Shown here: piece by piece, positions 38,617 to 47,901 of the stretch
Layout: the number at the start of each line of letters is the position of its first letter
Position numbering within the stretch: position 1 is the first letter of the stretch
Source of the DNA: Mesostigma viride
Lineage: Eukaryota; Streptophyta; Mesostigmatophyceae; Mesostigmatales; Mesostigmataceae
DNA length: 64,000 bases
Assembly (NCBI GenBank): GCA_009746045.1
Contig: RPFO01000041.1
Coordinates: forward strand, 7,852,613-7,916,612
Direction: 5' to 3'
Position numbers and translations under genes: made by a program
Notes under the pieces: generated by a model
Told to the model about the DNA's origin: nothing
Seen by the model: only the letters and a program-made list of their open reading frames with translations
Databases searched by the model: none

Positions 38617-39966
38617 CTGCTGCCCAGACTGGCCTCCTGCCCCAGCAGGCTTGGCCTTCCTGTCAGGACACTCACGACGCCAGTGACCTTCCTTGCCACA
38701 CACAAAACATGCTCCACCCTTCTTCCCAGACCCAGCCCCACCCTTGCCAGGCTTCCCCTGGCCTCCCTGAGGCTGCCCACCCTGCTTGCCCTGGTTGCCT
38801 TGAGCTTGGCCCTTGCCTTGCCCTTGGCCACCCTTACCCTGCTGACCACCAGCTTGCTGGCCCCAACCCCTCCTTGGGACCTGCACCCTTGCCACCCTGA
38901 GCCCCTGCCTCTGGCGCCTGAAGCGCTTACGCTTGTTGGGCCTTGCCCCATCACGGGCTGGGTACCCGGGGACATCACCTTGGCCCTGCACAGCGGAGGT
39001 GGCATTGCTGCCATGGGACTGGATAGCCTTGCAGGCAGGATCTGGCTTCCTTATGCTGAGGATTACAAGCTCCAGAGCACGCAAGGAGCCATCAGTCTGG
39101 TTAAGAAACATGCGGGCACCGTTCCTCCCATCCACACTCAAACCCATACGGTCCAGGAAATAGTCTGCCAAGGCCCTATCTGTGACCAGGAAGCCATACT
39201 TGGCCCCCTTGTCCCTGATACGGTTGAGCCTAGCCCATTCCTCTGCCACAGGGCCCACTATCTCAAAGGTGTCATACTGATGCTTATAGTAGTTGGTGAG
39301 GTTGAGAACCTTGTCAGAGAACTCCTCCCTCAACCCATCCAGGAACTGTGCCCAGGTTAGCTTATCCTTGACAGCAGTCCTAGCCTTCTCCCTGACACGC
39401 TCTGACGAGTCCCTGTTGCACGTGGACGAGTGAAACACTTGCACTAGGTTGACAGTGGGGTCCACGGAGAACACAACAAGCTCCATGTCCTCTAGCCACT
39501 TGTCCAAAGCTTCCTGTGCTAGTGGTGGGTTAAGAGGCTTTTGTCCATTCATAACAGTGACAGCACTCATGTGAGGTCTCGACCCTGGCAGCGCCTTCAC
39601 TGGCTCCACCACAGCGGGTGTCACAACAACAGCACCACTTGGTCCAGCAGGCACAGGGGAGAGCACATCCACATGAGGCCTCTTACCATTGCCGTCAGCA
39701 GAGGGGTCCCTCTTACGCTTCTCCACGGCAGGTTGCCCATTCGCCACCGTTATTGCATCAGATGCCCCCAGCGCCCGCGCCTTGCGCGCCTCCTCCACCG
39801 AGTCTTCGTGTCGCCTCTTGCTCCCTGGTCGCTTTCCCCCATCGCCGTCGCTGGCTGGGATCGCCTCTCCCACCAGCGCCTCCTTGCCCTTCCCAGGCTC
39901 CTGGCTCTCTCCAGCCGGTGCCCCCTCCTCGCCCTTGTCGCCGTCGCCCGGTTTGCCACGAGGCAT
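38614..39966 (-). CDS. gag: Element D gag with CCHC knuckle (intact)
   Basis: 450-residue particle protein. Start at ATG 39964-39966 (MPRGKPG), preceded by TATATA. The N-terminal third is charged and Gly/Lys-rich with a likely nuclear-signal-like KRRHEDS and KRKRDPS. The capsid region (about residues 145-300) contains WLEDMELVVFSVDPTVNLVQ, WAQFLDGLREEFSD and DYFLDRMGLSVDGRNG. A Gln/Gly/Lys-rich linker is followed by CFVCGKEGHWRREC, a canonical C-x2-C-x4-H-x4-C knuckle for RNA binding. It lies 53 bp after the stop of ORF1 in another frame, so it needs its own initiation or mRNA. Confidence 0.92.
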   Translation of the reverse strand: MPRGKPGDGDKGEEGAPAGESQEPGKGKEALVGEAIPASDGDGGKRPGSKRRHEDSVEEARKARALGASDAITVANGQPAVEKRKRDPSADGNGKRPHVDVLSPVPAGPSGAVVVTPAVVEPVKALPGSRPHMSAVTVMNGQKPLNPPLAQEALDKWLEDMELVVFSVDPTVNLVQVFHSSTCNRDSSERVREKARTAVKDKLTWAQFLDGLREEFSDKVLNLTNYYKHQYDTFEIVGPVAEEWARLNRIRDKGAKYGFLVTDRALADYFLDRMGLSVDGRNGARMFLNQTDGSLRALELVILSIRKPDPACKAIQSHGSNATSAVQGQGDVPGYPARDGARPNKRKRFRRQRQGLRVARVQVPRRGWGQQAGGQQGKGGQGQGKGQAQGNQGKQGGQPQGGQGKPGKGGAGSGKKGGACFVCGKEGHWRRECPDRKAKPAGAGGQSGQQ

Positions 39967-40019
39967 TATATACAAGTGGGGACACAACAATAAAGGCGAA
40001 GGAAAAAGGAAGAACTGAC

Positions 40020-41207
40020 TCAAGCACTGGCGTCGCTGGGGGATGCCGTGGGCACCGTCCCAGCTACTGACTCAGCACCTGCTTGGTTCGCTGCCTCCAG
40101 CTCTCGCTCTTGAGCAGTGGCTGCGATGGGCGTCTCTGGCCGCTCCTCGTCGCTGCCAGCGGCGTCCTCCCCGTCGGCGTAGGGTCCAAACACTCTGCTA
40201 ACGGGTCGCCCGTCTGCAGACTTCTCCACTGGGATCCGGGGCTCGCTCCCACTCGAGCGATCCCACTCAAGGTTCCTCACCCACCGCGTTCCACCACCCC
40301 GCTTGTCGTTGCAAGCCCCACGACCACCGTAGTCGTGTTCGGGCTCTTGCGGGACGTGCAGCTCAGCACGACGTCGTGCAGCGTACCCTTCTGTGGTACC
40401 GTCGCCTTGATCTATCTGCTGAGATGAACGTTCGATGATCCCCTCTGGCTGATCAACGAATTGGTAATGGAAGTCTTCTGGCGTTACCTCCCGACCCGTG
40501 ATGACCTCGACCACTGGATCGTGTGCGTCTGGTTCCGCCGCCCGCGGTGTGTCGAGTGTTGACCAAATCCCAAATGGTCGTGTGGTTATCACCCACCGGT
40601 CTGCGTTGCCCCGTGACTCCTGCAAAAGAATGTTCACGAGGTGTTCGCACGTTTGTGAAACCACCTCCGCCGACGACCAGGGGTTGTCGACTTCGCGCGC
40701 CTGCGCTTGCCTGATCACGTCCGGGACTTCAACTCCCGCGCCCAGCACAGACGTTGCCACCTGATGGTTGAACAGTCGCGCTGCTCCCAGTCCAATGGCC
40801 ACGATCTGGCCCAGTGCCTCCCGCGCCAAATCCAGCTGCGACACGGTCACGTGCCCGCCCTGGTGAGCCACCTCCAGACCGTAAATGGTCGAGGACAGCT
40901 CGTCCCTTAGCGACACAAACTTTTCGACGGCCTCTCGCGACAATTCGCCGGGAGCTGTCGAAGCCTCAATCTGCATCACAATGGGGTCGCTCGCCGCCGG
41001 CCCTGCTGCAGTTCCGCAAACTGCTACCCAACCTTTCTTCGCCAGCCCCCTTGCCAGGTACGCCGCCTGGACGAAGGTTGATGCGGTGCTCGGATGAGCG
41101 TAGGGATGAAAAGGTCGTGATCGCTCCGGGGCTCCTACCCGAAGCTGCGGCTGCGAGCTCTGGCTTTGCGAAGGCTCAATGGCCTGTTCCCTCGGCACGT
41201 TGGACAT
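40020..41207 (-). CDS. Element D ORF1: conserved unknown protein upstream of gag (intact)
   Basis: 395-residue protein starting at ATG 41205-41207, 25 bp after the 5' LTR, so it is the first gene on the transcript. I recognise no family. It has a Ser/Gln-rich start, a conserved block ASTFVQAAYLARGLAKKGWV, a helical middle (LDLAREALGQIVAIGLGAAR), CEHLVNILLQESRGNADRWV, a Trp/Pro-rich stretch, and a charged C-terminus rich in Asp/Glu. No transmembrane segment, signal peptide or catalytic motif is apparent, which speaks against an envelope protein. Homologous but broken copies stand at the same place in C and E, so it is a fixed part of this family. Confidence 0.85.
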   Translation of the reverse strand: MSNVPREQAIEPSQSQSSQPQLRVGAPERSRPFHPYAHPSTASTFVQAAYLARGLAKKGWVAVCGTAAGPAASDPIVMQIEASTAPGELSREAVEKFVSLRDELSSTIYGLEVAHQGGHVTVSQLDLAREALGQIVAIGLGAARLFNHQVATSVLGAGVEVPDVIRQAQAREVDNPWSSAEVVSQTCEHLVNILLQESRGNADRWVITTRPFGIWSTLDTPRAAEPDAHDPVVEVITGREVTPEDFHYQFVDQPEGIIERSSQQIDQGDGTTEGYAARRRAELHVPQEPEHDYGGRGACNDKRGGGTRWVRNLEWDRSSGSEPRIPVEKSADGRPVSRVFGPYADGEDAAGSDEERPETPIAATAQERELEAANQAGAESVAGTVPTASPSDASA

Positions 41208-41222
41208 GAAGAAGTAAGGAGA

Positions 41223-41232
41223 CAATAATACG
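41223..41232 (-). other. Element D primer-binding-site position
   Basis: Minus strand CGTATTATTG directly after the 5' LTR, the exact complement of CAATAATACG in the D 3' UTR (25944-25953). Compared with C and E it has one C-to-T change, matched by a G-to-A change in the 3' UTR copy. Confidence 0.75.
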
Positions 41233-41876
41233 AGTTAGAAAGAGCTCCCAACGTATGTGAGCTCTTGATCTTTCACAGCGCGTCTTAGCCAATGTTGCAA
41301 GGCAGCAACCTTAAATCTGTTCACCAGGCCACGACCACAATGGGCACTTCCACGACCAAGGTGGCACCCACGGTTCGTGCTTTCCGAGATAGCTGGTCAT
41401 CCCCCATGACCAAGCTATATCCTTTGCGTTGTTCCTCGTTCCCATCGGCGTGACGAGGCACGTGCAGGCGTGCAAGCAAATCCTCAACGTCCACTGGCAT
41501 CAGTGCAGAGCCAGGACGAACTGGATTTGCCTAGACTCTGCAACCTAGGAAGTACAGGACCTGTCACAAGCCTGCAAGGCCTAGTATCCTTGCAGACCTG
41601 TGCCAGCTCCAGTATTCCACCAGTCACAGGCTGCTGCTCCTCTGATCTACGTGGACCACAGTCACGTGATAATCAGGCTAAGCCTGTGCAGGCACGGCCT
41701 GCCACGTGTCCTGTCCACTATACCAGAGGACTGCACCCTAGTCGGCCACGGATGGCTAGGACTTCGGGACTTGATATCTTTCTCGTCCCTTGTCTGTTTC
41801 AGGCGGTCAGCACGGCGTTGGAAAGGTCTTTCCAAACTGCATCCACTTAGCATATTGGTTGCCCAAAATGCTAACT
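41233..41876 (-). repeat. Element D 5' LTR
   Basis: 644 bp, partner of 24983-25630. AGTT at 41233, AACT at 41873-41876, then target duplication GATGG. Confidence 0.95.
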
Positions 41877-42124
41877 GATGGGTCAGCCAGTCCGTGAAAC
41901 TCCGCCTTAAGACGGCACCAGGGAATCGAACCCCGCCCACAAACCACAGATCTGGGGAAACCTCAGACTGAGATGAAAACCCCAGATAGACATCTCTCCA
42001 TCAGAGACAATGTCAGACATTCCCACACCAGAGACATGTCTCACCCCTCAAGGTGTGCTCAGGATTATGTACAATCAAGCTCCCAGCCTGATATCCAGAG
42101 ACTTAAGCACCCAGCTCTCAGCTT
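41877..42124 (-). other. Element F 3' UTR, right part
   Basis: Non-coding continuation of the F 3' UTR, interrupted by D. It contains the T-arm-like GGGGTTCGATTCCC (complement at 41921-41934), at the place where C, D and E carry theirs. Confidence 0.7.
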
Positions 42125-42887
42125 TTAGACAGATTGACCGACTTGACAGCCAGCATTCATGAGCTTCCTCAGTACATTGTACTGGGCTGGGGCCTTGTGT
42201 GGCAGCTTGGTCAATGCATCAGCAGGGTTCTCCTCGCCAGGGATATGCTTTAAGTCAACCAAACTGGCCAACTCCTTCAGCAACAAATAATCCAGGTCCC
42301 GGCTTCTGGCCAGCTGCTTGTGAACAAACTGGACCATACCCATGCTGTCTGTCAGCAACAACGTCTCCATCTGCAAGGTCCAAGGGGTAACTGAAGCCAG
42401 CTCCAGCATTAACTCCTTTATGTACAAGCTGGACTGGATCCCCTCGCATATGGCCCTGCATTCTGCCACATCTGAACTGATACAGACCCTCTTCTGCAGT
42501 CTGCTGTACCAGCTGAACAAACTTGCCCTCCTCTGATAAAAAGCAAACAGAGCAGCAGATGTCCCCCTGACCTTGGTAACCTGGCGAGCATCCATGGAAC
42601 TGTCAACAAAGATCTCCAAGGTGATAGGCTGGGCAAAGTCAATCCCAGACAAAATCAGATCAGGGGTACTCTCCACCAATCGGGCTATGACTCGAGGCTT
42701 CTCATCCTCAAGCACATCATCAGGCATTCTGCTATGGACCATCAAAGACGGACCACAGATGCTGGCAAACCAGCTGGCCCACATGCCTCTCAACTCAGGT
42801 CCTGCAGCCTGGGTGAACTTCTCTGGCAAGGCCTTCACAATGGTCTGTTTATAATCTCCTCCAGCCTGAAGCCTGATACTCCACTCC
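42125..42887 (-). pseudogene. pol: Element F RT end and RNase H
   Basis: Open to the insertion point of E at 42887. Minus-strand reading resumes with WSIRLQAGGDYKQTIVKALP and continues MWASWFASICGPSLMVHSR. RNase H motifs: EIFVDSSMDARQVTKVRG, AECRAICEGIQSSLY, LLTDSMGMVQFVHKQLARS, and NPADALTKL near the end. It is about half identical to D in this part, which shows F is another subfamily. Stop at 42125. Confidence 0.88.
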
Positions 42888-43534
42888 AGTTAGACGAACC
42901 AGCCCAGAGCGTGTGAGCTCTTGGTCTTTCACGCAAAGCTTGAGCCAATTGCTGGGGACAGCAACCCTTAGCCCAAACACCAAGCCACACCTTGTTGGTC
43001 GCTTTCACGTTCAAGTGGGCAACCAGAGCGCGTGCTTTCCAGATAGCTTGGCCATCCCCATGACCAAGCTATATGCTTCTTTGTTGCTCCTCGTTCCCAT
43101 CGGTGTGACGAGGCATATTGCAGGCTTGCTAGCAAATCCTCAACGTCCACTGGCATCCTTGCAGAGCCAGGACGAACTGGATTTACCTAGCCACCTGCAA
43201 CCTAGGAAGTACAGGACCTGTCACAAGCCTGCAAGACCTAGTATCCTTGCAGCCTTGTGCCAGTTCCAGTACCCCACCAGTCGCAGGCTGCTGTCCCTCC
43301 TGGTCTACGTGGACTACAGTCACGTGATAGTCAGGCTAAGCCTGTGCAGGCACGGCCTGCCACGTGTCCTGTCCACTACCCCAGAAGGTTGCACCCTCGC
43401 CGACCGCGGACGGCTAGGACTTCGGGACCTCGTATCTTTCTTGTCCCTTGTCTGTTTCAGGCGGTCAGCACGGCGTTGGAAAGGTCTTTCCAAACTGCAT
43501 CCACTTAGCATATTGGTTGCCCAAAATGCTAACT
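42888..43534 (-). repeat. Element E 3' LTR
   Basis: 647 bp, partner of 55247-55893 with about six substitutions (for example CTTGTCCCTTG against CTTGTACCTTG). Confidence 0.95.
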
Positions 43535-44472
43535 CCAACCCTTTCTTCTTTTGGAGCTGGACCAGCTTGAAACAACCTAGCCTAGCTTGTGCCCACTCAG
43601 CCACAGATCGCTTGGTCCCTTGAGGTTGATCAGACCTGTCAGGGCCCAGGTTCCTGCCTTCCTTTTGGGAACACAACATATGTGCCCTTGGAACAGCTTG
43701 GGTATGCTGGCCAGTGAATCAGAGGTCACCCCAGGTTATCCCCTGACCCCTTGGTCAGCTCCCAACCTTTCCTTGGGAACTTGGTGTTGGATTAATGTCA
43801 AGGTACATTACCTAGCTCAATGGCTGGGATTACAGGATGCCAAGAACGTACTATTGTGAGTTCCTGGTCTTTCACAGTTATCACAGGCGCCCGTTCTTAT
43901 GGCGCCCGCCTTGGCCAACCTTTCCCTTCTGCTCAAAGAACCCAGGTAGCACCTAGATTAATGCTGTCTCCTTGGGGAGCCCATGTCTTCACTGGGTGTT
44001 AAGCCCAGGAGTCATTCATGCCAGGCTGTGGCTCTGCTGGGGAATTGAACCCCACCCCAACCTCCAGGTTTATAGGTGACCTGGAACTTCTCACAAGACA
44101 AACATGACAACCATGTGAACAACATGAGAATGACATGATTATGTTTTATTCAAGCATTATATAACCCAGAATGTGGCTCCCTGGCAACCATGTCACATGG
44201 TCACACAACCAGGTTCTTTATTAGCAACAGGTTGGAAACAAGCACTAGAAAACATATGTACAGCAACCTGTAAGAACCAGCATTCGGGTTGCCCTTGCAT
44301 GGCCTAACTGTTTGAGGCCAAAGGCGTCGACTTAAGTCCTGGCGACTCTTCTGAACCCCATGGGGAGGGCCAGGCAAGATTCTCAGCTGGTAGGAGTGAC
44401 ATTCCACACCAACTCCTGTCCAGGAGGGTGTACCTAACCCTGAAGGACCGGCTGTCAACCAGTAAGCACCAG
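43535..44472 (-). other. Element E 3' UTR with primer-complementary module
   Basis: Non-coding. Minus-strand order: T-arm-like GGGGTTCAATTCCCC (44039-44053), GGCGCC hairpin (43886-43910), GTGAAAGACCAGGAACTCAC, CAATAGTACG (43847-43856) complementary to the bases after the 5' LTR, and the polypurine tract AAAAGAAGAAAGGGTTGG next to the LTR. Confidence 0.75.
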
Positions 44473-47400
44473 TCACCACTTGGCACTTTGGTCAAACAAC
44501 CCACCGGGGACACCCAAGCTGAAGCAAGGCCTGGTCTCTATGGCCGCCCGTAAGGGGTCCATGAGCCCACGGAGCAGGGGGTACTGCCTCTCCGCCTTCT
44601 CCTCCAGCTTGGTGAGGGCATCTGCAGGGTTGTCCACACCAGGCACATGTTCAATGTGAGCTAGGTAGGACATCTCCTTGAGCAACAAGTAGTCAAGGTC
44701 CCTGCTCCTGGCCAGCTGCCTGTGCACAAATTGCACCATGCCCATGCTATCAGTCCTCACCAGTGTGTGCAGCTGCAACCTACAGGAAGCCACTTGACAT
44801 AGCTGGTAGAAGAGCTCCCTTAAGTAAAGAGCAGTATGCAGCCCTTCACAGATTGCCCTGCACTCAGCAATATCACTGCTGGGTGTAACCCTGTTCTGCA
44901 ACCGACTGTACCAGGTAACAAGTGAGGTGTGATCTTGCTCCAGGGTAACTAATGCTGCTGCCCTGCCCCTGACTTCTGTGACCTTCCTATTGTCCATAGA
45001 ACTGTCCACATAAGGATCATGTCAAGGGGCTTGTACAAATCCACAGGACCCAGTATAAGAGGGGGAGACATCATGACAGCCTGCACCACACTCTCAGCAC
45101 CCACCTCAACCAGCTGGGAATCAGTAAGTCGACTCAAAACCAGCAAGTCAGGGGCACATATACTTGCAAGCCATGCCAGCATGCCCCTGATGGTAGCACA
45201 CCTAGCCTGCGTGATGGGCTCCTGCAATGCATCTACAATCTGCTGTGGGTAGTCCTTACCACCCTCCATCCTGATGAACCACGAGCCCTTGGCTTGGAAC
45301 AACGTAGCCTGCATGCCACAGAAGACCATAGGCTCATTCTCCACCATGTGCTGTATCTTACCCAGCTCAAACCGCTTCTGGATCTTGGCCAAAACAGCCT
45401 CAACCCAGTCTGGTGGACCTATGAGATGCAGGTCATCACCATGCAGTGAGGCAAAGACAGGAAGGCCATTGTGGGACCCTTGGAACAAACAGGGATCCAC
45501 TGGAGACACAGAAAACCCACAAGTATTCTTCAAGAATTTCTCTAGGCTCTTTCTCCAGATAATGGGACTGGACCTGAGACCTTCCAACCCTTTCAGAATT
45601 CTCAGGTACCTGGCCTTTATCTCTGCTCTCCATACAGCAGGTACAGTCACAAAGAAAGGAGGGATATCTCTCCAAGTCTGCCTAGCCTGATCTTGGTCAC
45701 CCTTGAGAAAAGCCCTCTTGAAATCAATCAGCACAGAGCTATAGGGCACACCCTTAACCAGAAAAGACAGAAATATACACAGCAGAATCCTCCACGTGTC
45801 ATGCAGCATCCCTGGAGTATAGAGCTCCTCATCTAACAACTGGCCAGTGCCATGATACTCGGTTACAACTGGTCTGACATGTGGCACCTGGACACCATCT
45901 ACCTCCTTGAGCTTGAGGACAAACATCAATCTGAGCAGCTGGTGAACTTCTGGCAGCTCATCCACAGGTTCTGCACAGTTGGAAACTATCCACTCATGCC
46001 CAGAAGCAACAAAGCCAAGAGTCCATGCCTTAGCCATCTTGGGGCTTTGCATCATCTCGACTAGCTGGCGCCAGGGAATAGGACTGTGAGCAGCTATCTG
46101 GTACCTGTTTACCCCTAACTGCCGTGGATCAAAGGTGGTTGGGATGATTAACAGGTCCTCAGCTATGGGCTCCTGACCTTGAGGACCCTCAGCTGGCTGA
46201 CTCTTAACAGCCTTCACCGCCACTGCAAGACCCTGGGAATAGTGATATCTTTCAAGGGGGAGGCTGCCCCTGCCTTCTAGTGCCAACTCATCAGAGGTCA
46301 AAGTAACCCCTGGCATGCACAAGAAGTTCTGACCCAGAATGGCAGGCCCCTGATAGCCCTCTACCACACAGAACGTGGTGGGCACCCCTAAGATAGGCAC
46401 ACTCACTTCCCCAAGGATCTTCATGGACACCTTTCCTGAGAAATCAGACACAGCAAGGCAACTGGGATGGGACATCTGTAAGCCTACAGCATCCTCTTCC
46501 CTGATGACAGACACCTGTGAGTTGGTATCTACCTCCATTGTAGCTGCCCAGCACGACCCCCACCCCGTGAGCTTGGATACCTTGGGATCATGTTTGCTGC
46601 GCATGAGTGCTCGGATGACGTCCGCCATGAGAGGCCCCCGGGCCTTAGGTGGCTGCCCCGTCCCCTCTGGCCTTGTGACAGTTGCTTCAGCAGCCTCCTC
46701 CTGCTCGTCATCTTCCAGCAGGGACAGACCATCATCCACCACCAGAGGATTGTTAGCTGCTGCTGCCTGGCTCTGGCCTGGCTCCTCAACCCAGCTGGGA
46801 GGGCCTGGCCCGTCTGCAGGCCAGATTGCATGTGGCCTTCTCTCCTTGACATGAGCCCAGGACAACCTGTACACGTGCCTTGGATCCTTTTCCAAAGCCA
46901 CCAGGCAAGATCTGTTAGCTTCTTCCACACGAGTGACAACCCCATCCTGCCACTTCCCCCGCTTGCCTGGAATAGATGGTTCCTTCCACATCCTGACCTT
47001 CAGCCCCACCTGAGGCCTCAGCACATTCCAGTTCTTGTCCTTACGTCTCAGCTGGGCAAACAGCCTGTCTGCCTTTCTAAGACTGGCCTGCACCACATTC
47101 TCAGGTAGTAAGCTATACTGCAGGGCCAGGGGAGAGACAGCCACACCATCAAAGTAATAATTAACCCTGTGGTTGAGCTGCTCTTCTATCCCCTTACACC
47201 AGGCTGCCCTCTCTAAGGCAGATGCCACAAGTGGCACTGAGTCTGCTGCTAGCACCACTGTCTTCACTTCACGTATGGATCTTTCCACAGCCCCTTGCTG
47301 CCCATGACTCTCCCTGGGGACTACTACCAGCTTACAAGGCAGCTGGTCCTGATGCTTGAGCAAACAGTCAAACTGCAAGTCTGCCTGCACACTCTTGCAT

Positions 47401-47681
47401 ACCCCAAAGCCTGGGATCAGGGCCTTCATACCCAACAACAAGTGATGCTCCTGCATACCAGGTAGAACGCCTATCAGTCTATATCTACTGAACCTGTCCA
47501 CCCCCACTAATACATACAATCCCCTAATATGCTGGATATCCATCTGGATGTCGCCACGCTCTCTAGCAGGCACCCCAAAGCCTGGGATCAGGGCCTTCAT
47601 ACCCAACAACAAGTGGTGCTCCTGCATACCACTGAGGTAGAACGTTTATCAGTCTGTATCTGCTGAACCTGTCCACCCCCA
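44473..47681 (-). pseudogene. pol: Element E pol, part 2 (IN end, PR, RT, RNase H)
   Basis: Large frame 44949-47627 plus 44473-45009. Nearly identical to D pol: ADLQFD, GQQGAVERSIREVK, VDTNSQVSVI, AILGQNFL, DFKRAFLKGD and LHGDDLHLIG. A one-base loss near 45010, just before YVDSSMD, splits RNase H into the second frame. At the start the segment from RERGDIQMDIQ to LIPGFGV is found twice in tandem (171 bp, in frame). The stop lies further on than in D because of a 2-bp difference after MDPL. Confidence 0.88.
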
Positions 47682-47691
47682 CCAATATATA
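47400..47691 (-). repeat. 171-bp tandem duplication inside element E integrase
   Basis: CACCCCAAAGCCTGGGATCA starts at 47400 and again at 47571, a period of 171 bp or 57 codons. The second copy is cut by the LINE at 47692 and carries a 4-bp extra ACTG near 47632. It doubles the part around the first catalytic Asp of integrase. Confidence 0.85.
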
Positions 47692-47901
47692 TTCATTGAG
47701 AATGATAGATTACGGAGGTGAGATAGGCATGCAACATAAGGAAAAACCCGATAACTGGGAGAATAACCCTGAAGAAATTAATAGTAATCTGACACAGACA
47801 TCCAAGGATCACGCCAGCGGCACAAGGTACAACTAACTAGACATCACAAAACTACACGCAGCAACAGCGCTGCCGGCCCACCATGCAGGCCTGGAAGGGA
47901 T
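47692..47901 (-). other. LINE 3' untranslated region
   Basis: About 210 bp between the stop codon at 47902 and the 3' end of the LINE. No poly(A) tail or simple repeat; a sequence-specific 3' end would be expected for a restriction-endonuclease type LINE. Confidence 0.7.

Larger units (their letters stand above)
24983..41876 (-). mobile_element. Element D: nearly intact HGDD-type LTR retrotransposon, with element C nested in its 3' UTR
   Basis: Minus-strand element with LTRs 41233-41876 (5') and 24983-25630 (3'), AGTT...AACT ends and the perfect target duplication GATGG (24978-24982, 41877-41881). Without C it is about 8.5 kb. Coding order: ORF1, gag, in-frame UGA, pol (integrase, protease, RT, RNase H), all open. 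It is the best candidate autonomous copy in the window. LTRs differ by a 4-bp indel and very few bases, so it is young. It inserted into the 3' UTR of F and was later hit by C. Confidence 0.93.

Noticed and set aside
44039-44053. Possible tRNA gene because of GGGGTTCAATTCCCC
   Set aside because: Only a T-arm-like piece is present; no acceptor partner, D-arm or normal anticodon loop could be fitted. Reported as a module, not a tRNA.
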